Below, in pieces: positions 28,601 to 35,804 of a stretch of DNA of 64,000 nucleotides. The stretch lies in NCBI RefSeq assembly GCF_000175615.1, contig NZ_ACVO01000005.1, forward strand, positions 62,001-126,000, given 5' to 3'. The first letter of the stretch is position 1. Each line of letters opens with the position of its first letter. A program made the translations under genes and the position numbers. Below the pieces are notes generated by a model. It did not search any database. It saw only the letters and a list, made by a program, of their open reading frames with translations, and was not told the DNA's origin. This DNA comes from Rothia mucilaginosa ATCC 25296 (GTDB taxonomy: Bacteria; Actinomycetota; Actinomycetes; Actinomycetales; Micrococcaceae).

Positions 28601-29148
28601 ATTCGGTGCACGACATTATCGGTGAAGACTCGCACGTGCGCGACGGCGAAACCGTCACCCTTGCGGGCATGCTCACCGGCGTTTCGCGCCGTATCGCCAA
28701 GTCCAGCGGTAACCAGTACGCCTCCGTGGAGCTGGAAGACCCCTCGGGCGCAACCATTACGGTCATGTTCTTCTCCCGCGCCTACGAGACGATGGGCGCC
28801 GCCCTGGCAGACGACCTCATCTGCTCGATTCGTGGCCGCGTGCAGCGCCGTGACGACGGTAGTGTGAACATGAGCGCGCAGGAACTGCAGATCCTGGAAA
28901 TCAGTGATGACGGCCGCGCCGCACCCATCACCATCGTGGTACCCGAGTACCTGGTGACCGAGGCGAACCTGAAGGAGCTTAAGGAGACCCTGCGCGACCA
29001 CAAGGGCACCGCGGATGTGCGCATGCTCATCCGCACCCGCGATAAGGAGCAGCTGGTGCTTCTGGATGCGAGCGTGCGCGTGGAACCGAACCCGAGCCTC
29101 TTCGGTGAAATCAAGACGATTTTCGGTCCGAGCTGCATTCGACGCTAA
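25606..29148 (+). CDS. dnaE: DNA polymerase III alpha subunit DnaE
   Basis: The 1180-aa replicative polymerase. The N-terminal PHP domain begins with FTHLHVHTEYSMLDG. The catalytic aspartates are in PDFDVDFDD, preceded by VGPGRGSGAGSMVAY, and a third lies in IKMDFLGLRNLT. A helix-hairpin-helix region and an OB-fold (VTLAGMLTGVSRRI onward) follow. This is the DnaE1 class used for chromosome replication in actinobacteria. It starts with GTG, five bases after AGGAGA. Confidence 0.97.
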   Translation: MATKEFTHLHVHTEYSMLDGAARLGDLFTHAKELGMKSMATSDHGFLFGAFDFWRQAKAHDIKPIIGVEAYLTPGTHRTDRSRVRWGDGSRDDVSGGGAYTHMTMWAETTEGMHNLFRASSIASLEGQLYKPRMDREVLQTYSKGLIATTGCPSGEVQTRLRLGQFDEAVQAASEFRDIFGKDNFYCEVMDHGLDIERNVQEDLHRLAKKLNLPFVATNDLHYTRQEDHTAHAALLCVQSGSTLTDPKRFKFDADNFYLRSAEEMYALFGDIPGACENTLEIAERCNVEFNTKANYMPNFPVPEGENEESWFVKEVEKGLHYRFPQGVPDTVRKQAEYEVGVITSMGFPGYFLVVADFINWAKRNGIRVGPGRGSGAGSMVAYAMRITDLNPLDHDLIFERFLNPDRVSMPDFDVDFDDRRRGEVIDYVTEKYGEEKVAQIVTFGTIKAKQALKDASRVMDQPYSVGERLTKAMPPDVMGKNIALANVYNEEDKRYAEAADLRALIEDPVDKIYGQVFETAKGLEGLKRQWGVHAAGVIMSSKDLVDVIPVMRREADGQVITQFDYPTCEGLGLIKMDFLGLRNLTIISDAVENIKSNRGIDLDLESLSLDDPESYRLLARGDTLGVFQLDGGPMRSLLKLMEPEEFEHISAVLALYRPGPMGANSHTNYALRKNGKQEIEPIHPELEEPLKDILDTTYGLIVYQEQVMAIAQKVANYTLGEADLLRRAMGKKKKAELDKQYATFHDGMISNGYSEGAIKALWDILLPFSDYAFNKAHTAAYGLVSYWTAYLKAHYPQEYMAALLTSVGDNKDKLALYLNECRAMGITVLAPDVNESTLTFAPVGDDIRFGMGAIRNVGANVVEGMIAAREEKGRYESFNDFLKKVPLQVCNKRTIESLIKAGAFDDLGHTRRSLSLIHEAAVDAAVAVKRKEAAGQFDLFGSLGMDDALGDELTVTIPDVPEWDRREKLNFERDMLGLYVSDHPLRGLERALSDAASHSVHDIIGEDSHVRDGETVTLAGMLTGVSRRIAKSSGNQYASVELEDPSGATITVMFFSRAYETMGAALADDLICSIRGRVQRRDDGSVNMSAQELQILEISDDGRAAPITIVVPEYLVTEANLKELKETLRDHKGTADVRMLIRTRDKEQLVLLDASVRVEPNPSLFGEIKTIFGPSCIRR

Positions 29149-29177
29149 ACATATATAACCCCGCAAGGTGGGAATGA

Positions 29178-29210
29178 CAGGGTGGATTCTGCATAGCAGA
29201 GTCCACCCTG
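29178..29210 (+). terminator. Hairpin after dnaE
   Basis: CAGGGTGGA pairs with TCCACCCTG, with inner CTGC/GCAG pairs. No T-run follows directly, so it may be only a 3'-end stabilising stem. Confidence 0.4.
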
Positions 29211-29225
29211 AGCGTATATTCACTC

Positions 29226-29239
29226 ACACCATACGGTGT
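29226..29239. promoter_or_regulatory. Palindrome in the nrdR promoter region
   Basis: ACACC-ATAC-GGTGT is a perfect 5+5 inverted repeat 85 bp before nrdR, upstream of a TAGAAT -10 candidate at 29258-29263. CGCTGTATA occurs twice nearby (29243 and 29283). NrdR boxes have the general form ACAC-AT-rich-GTGT, so autoregulation is possible, but the fit to that consensus is partial. Confidence 0.4.
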
Positions 29240-29323
29240 ATCCGCTGTATATCACGGTAGAATAGGTATAAATATTCTTGAGCGCTGTATACGCGGGCGC
29301 TAGCGCCCAGCCAAGGAGAAACA

Positions 29324-29779
29324 ATGTACTGCCCCTATTGCAAGCACACCGACTCGCGCGTGGTGGATTCCCGCACCACCGATGACGGCGCCGCAATTCG
29401 CCGCCGCCGCCAGTGCACCTCCTGCGCTCGCCGCTTCACGACCGTTGAAACCACCACCATTTCGGTGATTAAGCGTTCCGGCGTGACCGAGCCCTTCGAC
29501 CGTTCGAAGATTGCCGCCGGCGTGCGTAAGGCATGCCAGGGCCGCCCCGTGGGGGAGGACGATCTGGCGAAGCTCGCCCAGGAGGTTGAGGAGCTGATTC
29601 GTGCTCGCGGCCTGGCGGAGATTAACGCGCACGAGGTGGGTCTGACCATCCTGGAGCCGCTGTCGAAGCTGGACGCGGTCGCTTACCTGCGTTTTGCGAG
29701 CGTGTACCAGGCGTTTGAGAACCTTGAAGACTTTGAGGAGGCGATTGCGCGTCTGCGTGAGGACCGCATCGCCCAGTAA
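29324..29779 (+). CDS. nrdR: Transcriptional repressor NrdR
   Basis: A 151-aa repressor of ribonucleotide reductase genes that senses ATP/dATP. The zinc ribbon is formed by CPYC at the N-terminus and CTSC near residue 31. [16 protein letters not shown] and RRFTTVE complete it, and an ATP-cone domain ([16 protein letters not shown] onward) follows. AAGGAGAAACA precedes the ATG. It follows dnaE by 175 bp. No reductase genes are in this window. Confidence 0.96.
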   Translation: MYCPYCKHTDSRVVDSRTTDDGAAIRRRRQCTSCARRFTTVETTTISVIKRSGVTEPFDRSKIAAGVRKACQGRPVGEDDLAKLAQEVEELIRARGLAEINAHEVGLTILEPLSKLDAVAYLRFASVYQAFENLEDFEEAIARLREDRIAQ

Positions 29780-29839
29780 CTAGCTAGCACAGTAACTGAC
29801 TAGCACAGCCACTAGCTAACCCAGTAGCTAATGAGCTCA

Positions 29840-29907
29840 GCCGCCGCTACATGAGCGGCGGCATACAGAAGGGACCGCCTTCCGAATGATTCGGAAGGCG
29901 GTCCCTT
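29840..29907. terminator. Two tandem hairpins between nrdR and ppgK
   Basis: GCCGCCGCT/AGCGGCGGC (29840-29862) is followed by a perfect 18-bp stem with a 3-base loop (29869-29886 with 29890-29907). They sit between the converging nrdR and ppgK genes and probably stop transcription from both sides. Confidence 0.75.
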
Positions 29908-29953
29908 CGTACGTATGTGAAGCGCTATCCGAGGCGGATAGCAGGAAGCAAGC

Positions 29954-30035
29954 CCTTACGCTTCGCCGCGGCGCTTACGCGGCCGCGGGTCAAGCAGGTT
30001 CAGGAAAACCTTACGCTTCGCCGCGGCGCTTACGC
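29954..30035 (-). repeat. 27-bp direct repeat at the ppgK 3' end
   Basis: A 27-bp sequence occurs at 29954-29980 and again at 30009-30035, a 55-bp period. The second copy encodes the last codons of ppgK (KRRGEA and stop); the first lies just past the stop. It looks like a recent tandem duplication of the gene end. Confidence 0.85.
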
Positions 30036-30862
30036 TCGGGCAGCATACCGCCAGCCCACAGTGCCGCACCCACAATACCCGCGTTGTTACGCAGGGCGGC
30101 CATGACCATGGGGGTACGAATCTGATCCTCAAAGTAGGGCATGAACTTCTCCGGGTTCTTGGAGATGCCGCCGCCAATGATGAACAGGTCGGGGGAGAAG
30201 AGCATCTGAACGTGCTCGAAGTAGCGGTACAGGCGCTTGCCGTACTTCTTCCAGGACAGCTCGTGCACCTCGCGGGCACGAGCGGAAGCCTGAGACTCGG
30301 CGTTGTGGCCGTCAATCTCCAGGTGGCCCAGCTCGGTGTTCGGGATCAGCACGCCGTCGTTGATGAGGGCGGAGCCAATGCCGGTGCCCAGGGTGATGAC
30401 AGCGATCAGGCCGTCACGGTTACGGCCCTGACCGTAGGTTGCCTCAGCCAGACCGGCTGCGTCAGCGTCGTTGAGGCCGTAGACGGTGCGGCCGCCCAGC
30501 GCCTCGCTCATGACCTGCTCCAGGTCGGTGTTAATCCAGGAGTCGTCCACGTTCGCTGCGGAGAAGACCATGCCGTTCTTCACCACTGCGGGGAAGTCGA
30601 TGCCGACAGCGGACTCGGGGTCCGGTGCCAGGTCGCGGCCCTGCAGCTCATCAACTACTCGGCGTACAACCTCAGCCACAGCCTCGGGGGTTGCAGGCTT
30701 GGGGGTGTCAATGCGGAAACGGTCGGACACGAGGTTACCGGTGCGCAGGTCAACGATACCGCCCTTAATGCCGGTACCTCCAATGTCCACACCAATCTGC
30801 AGGTCCTTGGGGGTGGGGGCGGGCAGCTCGTTGATGACGCCGGGTTCTGCGTATTCGCTCAT
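30011..30862 (-). CDS. ppgK: Polyphosphate glucokinase PpgK
   Basis: A 283-aa ROK-family kinase that phosphorylates glucose with polyphosphate or ATP. The phosphate-binding DIGGTGIKGG lies near residue 26, GLNDADAAGLAEA holds the catalytic aspartate region, and LGTGIGSALI and NTELGHLEI are sugar-binding boxes. The KKYGKRLYRYF stretch is typical for actinobacterial polyphosphate-using enzymes. AAAGAGAG precedes the ATG on the minus strand. map lies 137 bp upstream in the same direction. The 3' end is duplicated just downstream. Confidence 0.94.
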   Translation of the reverse strand: MSEYAEPGVINELPAPTPKDLQIGVDIGGTGIKGGIVDLRTGNLVSDRFRIDTPKPATPEAVAEVVRRVVDELQGRDLAPDPESAVGIDFPAVVKNGMVFSAANVDDSWINTDLEQVMSEALGGRTVYGLNDADAAGLAEATYGQGRNRDGLIAVITLGTGIGSALINDGVLIPNTELGHLEIDGHNAESQASARAREVHELSWKKYGKRLYRYFEHVQMLFSPDLFIIGGGISKNPEKFMPYFEDQIRTPMVMAALRNNAGIVGAALWAGGMLPERKRRGEA

Positions 30863-30999
30863 GGTTTTCTCTCTCTTTCACCCCGCCTACTGCCGTGTAA
30901 CACTAAGGGAGTGGGCGGGCTTGTCAGTGGGTGAATTGATATAAAAAGTGAGGTGCTGGGCTCGAACCTGCACAGGCAGGAAACCCAGAGGGCTGCGGA

Positions 31000-31911
31000 T
31001 TAGGGCAGGGTCAGGATGTCCGCGCCGTCAGCGGTCACCACGAGGGTGTGCTCGAACTGCGCGGTGCGCTTGCGGTCGCGGGTGACCACGGTCCAGTCGT
31101 CGTCCCACAGGTCCCATTCGATGGTGCCGAGGGTCAGCATGGGCTCGATCGTGAAAATCATGCCCTCACGGATCTCGGTGTCGTAGGCGGGTGCCGCATC
31201 GTAGTGGGGGATGATGAGGCCCGAGTGGAACTCACGACCCACACCGTGACCGGTGTAGTCGCGAACCACACCGTAACCGAAACGCGCCGCATACTTCTCA
31301 ATGACGCGACCAATCACGTTGATCTGGCGGCCCGGCTTCACAGCCTTAATCGCACGGTTCAGGGACTCTTCGGTGCGCTCAACCAGCAGGCGGGACTCTT
31401 CGTCCACGTTGCCGACGAGCAGGGTCTTGTTGGTGTCGCCGTGCATGCCGTCCAGGTATGCGGTGACGTCCAGGTTGAGGATGTCGCCGTCCTCCAGCAC
31501 GGTGGAGTCCGGGATGCCGTGGCAGATGACCTCGTTCAGGGAGGTGCACACGGACTTGGGGTAGCCGCGGTAATCCACGGTGGAGGGGTACGCGCCGTGG
31601 TCGCAAATGTACTCGTGGACCAGCACGTCAATCTCGTCGGTGGTGGTGCCGGGTACGCAAATCTTGGATGCTTCAACGATGGCGCCTGCCGCGATCTTGC
31701 CGGCTGCGCGAACCCGCTCAACTTCCTCGGGGGTGTACATGTTCGAGTCGTTACCCTCGTTGGCGGTGGGCTTACCCACGTACTCGGGGCGAACAATGTG
31801 CGAGGGGACCGGGCGCATGGGGGTGATGCGTCCGGGGGTCAGGCAACCCACGGGTGCTCGACCGGGCTCTGCGGGAAGATTGTGCGAAGTATTCGTTTTG
31901 GTTGAAGACAT
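31000..31911 (-). CDS. map: Methionine aminopeptidase, type I
   Basis: A 303-aa metalloprotease that removes the N-terminal methionine from new proteins. Metal ligands are visible in [29 protein letters not shown] and FTIEPMLT. An N-terminal extension of ~60 residues with PxxP-like elements ([25 protein letters not shown] in two parts) marks the actinobacterial type Ic enzymes that dock at the ribosome. A TAAGAT -10 element ends 6 nt before the ATG and no ribosome site is seen, so the mRNA is probably leaderless. Confidence 0.95.
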   Translation of the reverse strand: MSSTKTNTSHNLPAEPGRAPVGCLTPGRITPMRPVPSHIVRPEYVGKPTANEGNDSNMYTPEEVERVRAAGKIAAGAIVEASKICVPGTTTDEIDVLVHEYICDHGAYPSTVDYRGYPKSVCTSLNEVICHGIPDSTVLEDGDILNLDVTAYLDGMHGDTNKTLLVGNVDEESRLLVERTEESLNRAIKAVKPGRQINVIGRVIEKYAARFGYGVVRDYTGHGVGREFHSGLIIPHYDAAPAYDTEIREGMIFTIEPMLTLGTIEWDLWDDDWTVVTRDRKRTAQFEHTLVVTADGADILTLP

Positions 31912-31917
31912 AGTTTC

Positions 31918-31923
31918 ATCTTA
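31918..31923 (-). promoter_or_regulatory. -10 element of a probable leaderless map transcript
   Basis: On the minus strand TAAGAT lies six bases before the map ATG. With normal spacing transcription would start at the start codon. Confidence 0.6.
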
Positions 31924-32180
31924 CCGGGCGTGGGCGGGTTGTGTCCCTTGCTCAGGCGCTAAAAAGCGGCGGATACACAAGCCGTACCTTTTTCCCAGAT
32001 TGTGAATAAAATTTCATGCACGCTAGCGGCAAAAACTGCGCGGGCGGAAAGCCGGGGTGGAAGGCAGAGGCGGAAGACCGTGGAGGGGGAACGCCGTGAG
32101 AAGCTCCGCCCGCCTCATTGCCACGAACCTACGCGCGTGAGAAGCTAGAAACACCAACCCCTCACCGTCGAAGGAGAACC

Positions 32181-32438
32181 ATGAGCCATCACAAGCACCG
32201 CCTGAGCGAAGCCATCGAATCGGCGGTCGAAAAGACCCTGAACTCCGCGACTGAAGCCACCAGCCCGCACCCCGAAGAGTACTGGTACAACCTCAAAACC
32301 GGCGAGGTTGAACGCGGCCAGCAGAGCGCCGTCACCTCCCTGTGGGGCCCCTTCAAAACCTACGAGGAGGCGGCACACGCCATGGACCGCGCCCGCGAAC
32401 GCAACGACGCCTGGGAAAAGGACGGCGGCTGGCTCTAA
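32181..32438 (+). CDS. Small SPOR-like protein
   Basis: An 85-aa acidic and basic mixed protein. Residues ~34-80 read EYWYNLKTGEVERG, then a LWGPFKTYEEAAHAMDRARERNDAW segment in parts. This resembles the short SPOR-like proteins often annotated next to map in Micrococcales. The pattern is a beta strand with WYN, a GPF turn and an amphipathic helix. AAGGAGA lies at 32171-32177 before the ATG. The function is unknown; I place it in the SPOR-like group from memory of the pattern, with moderate certainty. A terminator follows at 32503. Confidence 0.75.
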   Translation: MSHHKHRLSEAIESAVEKTLNSATEATSPHPEEYWYNLKTGEVERGQQSAVTSLWGPFKTYEEAAHAMDRARERNDAWEKDGGWL

Positions 32439-32502
32439 AGATCGAGCACCCTCAGCCACGTTCAAGGCGCCCGCCGCCCAACAGACATACAGTCTGAGAC
32501 GA

Positions 32503-32542
32503 AAAGACCCCCGCACCCGGAGCACCGGATACGGGGGTCTTT
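32503..32542. terminator. Intrinsic terminator shared by the SPOR-like gene and panB
   Basis: AAAGACCCCCG (32503-32513) pairs with CGGGGGTCTTT (32532-32542), with T- and A-runs on both sides. It lies between two converging genes and can act both ways. Confidence 0.85.
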
Positions 32543-32572
32543 CTTCTCAAGCTTTTCTTCTCAGCCTAAAGC

Positions 32573-33499
32573 CTACTCAAAAGTGTGCTCAGCCGCCGGG
32601 AACTCACCCGAACGAACCTGCTCACGATAAGCACGCGCAGCGTCCTCCATGACCTGACCGACCTGCGCAAACTGCTTCACAAAACGCGGCACGCGACCGG
32701 AACGAACACCCATCATGTCCTGCCACACCAGCACCTGACCGGTGGTCACATTTGAGGCACCAATACCAATAGTCGGCACAGCGCCCACAGCCTCATCCAC
32801 CAGCTGCGCAGTCTGGGTAGTCACCATCTCCATGAGCACGCAGAACGCGCCAGCCTCAGCCAGCGCCACCGCATCCTCACGAACACGCTCAGACGCATCA
32901 CCGCGGCCCTGCACACGGAAACCGCCCAGAGCATGCTCCGACTGCGGGGTGAAACCAACATGCGCCACCACCGGAATACCGGTACGCACCAGGGCACGAA
33001 CCCACTCAGCCATCGACGCATCAGCCTCAATCTTGACCGCGTGCGCGCCGCCCTCCTTCATCAGGCGAACAGCGCTCGCCACCGCCTGCTGCGGGGACTG
33101 CTCATAGGTTCCGAACGGCAGATCGGCAACCACCATGGCGCGGGATGCACCGCGAGAAACCGCCGCCACCAGCGGAATTATTTCATCGAGGGTAATGGTC
33201 AGGGTGGACTCGTAGCCGAGCACCACATTCGCCGCAGAATCGCCAACCAGCAGCATATCGATGCCCGCACGATCAAAAATCTGCGCCGTCAGAGCGTCAT
33301 AACAGGTCAGCATGGAGAACTTCTGACCGGTCGCCTTAGCCTGAGCCAGGTGAACGGTACGCACCTTCTTGACGGTGTCCAGGTCAAAAGGCTTCTGTGC
33401 CGATGCGGATGCAGAAGCAGTCGCGGGAGCATCCGCGGAGGTAGCGGCAGGCTGTGCCGCGTAGGGCGAAGAGATCTCGGAAGAACGCTCAGTAGTCAT
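32573..33499 (-). CDS. panB: 3-methyl-2-oxobutanoate hydroxymethyltransferase PanB
   Basis: A 308-aa enzyme making ketopantoate from alpha-ketoisovalerate and 5,10-methylene-THF, the first pantothenate step. LLVGDSAANVVLGYEST, ADLPFGTYE, AVKIEADA and AHVGFTPQSEHALGG are PanB signatures. The start at 33499 is preferred over an upstream one at 33559: TAGAAT ends 7 nt before it, which fits a leaderless transcript. About 45 Ala/Ser/Pro-rich residues precede the conserved barrel. No other pantothenate gene is in the window. Confidence 0.95.
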   Translation of the reverse strand: MTTERSSEISSPYAAQPAATSADAPATASASASAQKPFDLDTVKKVRTVHLAQAKATGQKFSMLTCYDALTAQIFDRAGIDMLLVGDSAANVVLGYESTLTITLDEIIPLVAAVSRGASRAMVVADLPFGTYEQSPQQAVASAVRLMKEGGAHAVKIEADASMAEWVRALVRTGIPVVAHVGFTPQSEHALGGFRVQGRGDASERVREDAVALAEAGAFCVLMEMVTTQTAQLVDEAVGAVPTIGIGASNVTTGQVLVWQDMMGVRSGRVPRFVKQFAQVGQVMEDAARAYREQVRSGEFPAAEHTFE

Positions 33500-33506
33500 G
33501 CTGACT

Positions 33507-33512
33507 ATTCTA
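33507..33512 (-). promoter_or_regulatory. -10 element of a probable leaderless panB transcript
   Basis: TAGAAT on the minus strand ends seven bases before the panB ATG. No Shine-Dalgarno sequence is present. Confidence 0.6.
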
Positions 33513-33565
33513 ACCCTGTACGGCTCCAACCTGGCGTACCGCTCACCCCGAGGGAACAACTATGC

Positions 33566-35413
33566 CTAGTTCCAGATGAGGTTAATGTAGTAGGTCGGGA
33601 ACGACGCAGCGGCGTTCTTATTCATCATCTCCGGAATAGCGGAAGAAGCATCACTAAACTCACGCGGCAAATCGCGCTGAATGAGCGCCTGCTGCACCAG
33701 CGCATCCCAGTACAGCTGCATGATCGAATAGGTGCAGACTTCCTTCACGACGTCCTCCGCGTAGGACTCCCACGCAGGGAGCGCTGCATCGTTATTGAAG
33801 AAACCCTCATAGCCCTGAGACAGGCCCGTATCGCAGGCGTTCACCGCGTTCTTCGCGTACTGCAGCCAGTAGCTACGGCTCAGCTCATCGGTGGTGTTGA
33901 AAGTAAACGCCTCATAGTCTGCCTTCAGCAGGGCGTAAGACGCCTGAATAGAACCGGCAAGCGGGGCGTGCGAAGAGAAGACAATAACGTCCAGAAGAGC
34001 AGCGATGTACTCCATCTGCACCTTCTCGTAGGTAATGCCGGAAGGCTGAACCGGACCAGAATGCATCTGCACCAGGGCCTCCACCGCGTTGATGAAACGC
34101 TCAACGTCCGCGGTAGCCTTCACCATCAGATTCAGCAGACGCTGAACGCACTGATAATCCTCAGAAATCTGCGAGAACACGCCAAAAGACAGGATGCCAC
34201 GCTCAGAAGCCGCCGTCGCCAGAATCTGGTGCGTCAACCGCTGGCTCTCCGCCTCCGCCTTCGCCACGCTTACCAGCAGAGCACCGCAATACGCCAGGGC
34301 GCGGCCGTCCACCAGCTGAGGCTGCTGCTGATGCAACGGCAGAAGACGCTCATGAATCTGACGGAAAATAGCGCTCTGCGCCAAAGCCTTCTTGCCCAGC
34401 TCCTCAGCCTTCAATAGCACAGTATCCGCCGAGAAATCACGCGGCACGAAACGACGAGCATCCGGCGCAGTAAACGGCGAATAGGGGCGGCCCATCACCG
34501 GCTGCAACAGCGACATCGTGGTAAACAGCGAAAAACGAGCCGCCACCGGGTACAGCGAATCCGGGTAGTTCGGCGCATCCGGCGCGTTGACACGCTCCGT
34601 GCACAGAGTCAACCAGGTCTGCTCCACCGCCCGATCAGACGTAATGCCAACACCCATACCCAGGATGCTCTCACCGAACGCCTCCGACGGAAGCTTGCCG
34701 GGGTTCATGGCACGCGCCTGCATGAGCGCCACAGCCAGCTCCACCGTATAGTTCGTGCGGCGCTTCTTGCCCGCCTCGTCGAGATTCTGGAACGGACGTA
34801 CACCCGCAATCTTCTGACCGCGCGCCAGCGTATGCAGCTCCTTATTCATGGCGAACTGCTGCGGGTTACGCTGCATCATCTTCGACACCTCGTAAGCGCT
34901 CTTACGGTTCAGCTTCTCACGGCGCTGAGCACCCTCAGCCGACAGCGCATCATACTTGCCGCGGCTTGCGTGAACATACCAGGAACGAATTACCTGAAGC
35001 GGCAGGAAGAAGAAAGTGTACTTCCACGACCAACTAAAAATAATGACCGGAATAGCCGCGCTCGAACCCAAACGGCCCGTGTAACCGGTCCAAATGAACT
35101 CCACAAACGCACCAACCAGCGCCCACAAGGCCAAAGTGCGAACCCTAAACGCCACACGGGAGGGGCGGTCCAGCAGGTAGGTCGCACCACCGGTCTTGTT
35201 ATTCTTCATGACGGTCGGGCCAAAGACCGCAACAACAAAAAGACAGACCAGATACAACACCAAGAAAACAATGGGGGCAGCAACAAGTAGCAGCCACTCA
35301 AGCCCGGTGGGGTCAGCAGCAACCAGCGTGCTTGCCGCTAGAGGAATCTGTGCGGGCGCCACCTGTGCGGGTAACGCCTGCGAAGCTGATGAGAGAAGAA
35401 CGGAATGTAGCAT
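33566..35413 (-). CDS. Uncharacterised membrane protein, 615 aa
   Basis: I do not recognise this protein. It starts with a weakly hydrophobic stretch, then three likely membrane helices at about 39-65, 93-110 and 119-143. Between the first two lies a cytoplasm-like loop with a YLLDRPSR motif. The remaining ~470 residues are soluble and mostly helical, without nucleotide-binding or protease motifs that I can see; they end in PTYYINLIWN. The start at 35413 is supported by GATAAT six bases upstream. It lies between panB and glnA2 and is divergent from glnA2. An origin as a lineage-specific gene is likely. Confidence 0.8.
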   Translation of the reverse strand: MLHSVLLSSASQALPAQVAPAQIPLAASTLVAADPTGLEWLLLVAAPIVFLVLYLVCLFVVAVFGPTVMKNNKTGGATYLLDRPSRVAFRVRTLALWALVGAFVEFIWTGYTGRLGSSAAIPVIIFSWSWKYTFFFLPLQVIRSWYVHASRGKYDALSAEGAQRREKLNRKSAYEVSKMMQRNPQQFAMNKELHTLARGQKIAGVRPFQNLDEAGKKRRTNYTVELAVALMQARAMNPGKLPSEAFGESILGMGVGITSDRAVEQTWLTLCTERVNAPDAPNYPDSLYPVAARFSLFTTMSLLQPVMGRPYSPFTAPDARRFVPRDFSADTVLLKAEELGKKALAQSAIFRQIHERLLPLHQQQPQLVDGRALAYCGALLVSVAKAEAESQRLTHQILATAASERGILSFGVFSQISEDYQCVQRLLNLMVKATADVERFINAVEALVQMHSGPVQPSGITYEKVQMEYIAALLDVIVFSSHAPLAGSIQASYALLKADYEAFTFNTTDELSRSYWLQYAKNAVNACDTGLSQGYEGFFNNDAALPAWESYAEDVVKEVCTYSIMQLYWDALVQQALIQRDLPREFSDASSAIPEMMNKNAAASFPTYYINLIWN

Positions 35414-35419
35414 ACCCCC

Positions 35420-35425
35420 ATTATC
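35420..35425 (-). promoter_or_regulatory. -10 element of a probable leaderless transcript
   Basis: GATAAT on the minus strand lies six bases before the ATG of the 615-aa membrane protein gene. This fixes the start better than the weak ribosome site does. Confidence 0.5.
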
Positions 35426-35564
35426 GCAAGGCAACCCCGACCACGCCCCGCGAACCGTCATCTGCTAGGTATCTGAACAAAGCCTAGACCCGCACCGCAG
35501 AAAAGTGGGGGAGCGGCCTCGGTACCGCCCAGAATCTGAGCTACCGCGGCACACGAAAAGAGAA

Positions 35565-35580
35565 TTTACACAAACGAAAC
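35565..35580 (+). promoter_or_regulatory. GlnR-like binding site upstream of glnA2
   Basis: TTTAC-N6-GAAAC matches the actinobacterial GlnR box GTnAC-N6-GAAAC in all but the first base. It lies about 33 bp before a TAGGCT -10 candidate (35613-35618), the usual place for an activator. glnA2 begins 225 bp downstream. Confidence 0.55.
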
Positions 35581-35804
35581 CTCCCGCCCACCCGCCACAC
35601 AGCAGAACCCGATAGGCTAGATAACAACAGGACACACGCCGGGGCAAGGAGGCGCCAGCACCGCTGGTACACAACCCGCCGCAACCCCTTGGAACCCCAA
35701 GGGACATGCAGGACCTTTCCGCGCCTCGGCAGCAAATTTAGCGCGCCTCCGCCACCCACAGACGGGTACCACGCGGATGCGCGCCCGCACCGAGAGGGCA
35801 ACTC

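Larger units (their letters stand above)
35414..35804. other. Divergent intergenic region before glnA2 (391 bp)
   Basis: It holds the -10 element of the 615-aa membrane protein gene at one end, and the GlnR-like box and a glnA2 -10 candidate further on. No gene is supported in it. Confidence 0.6.
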
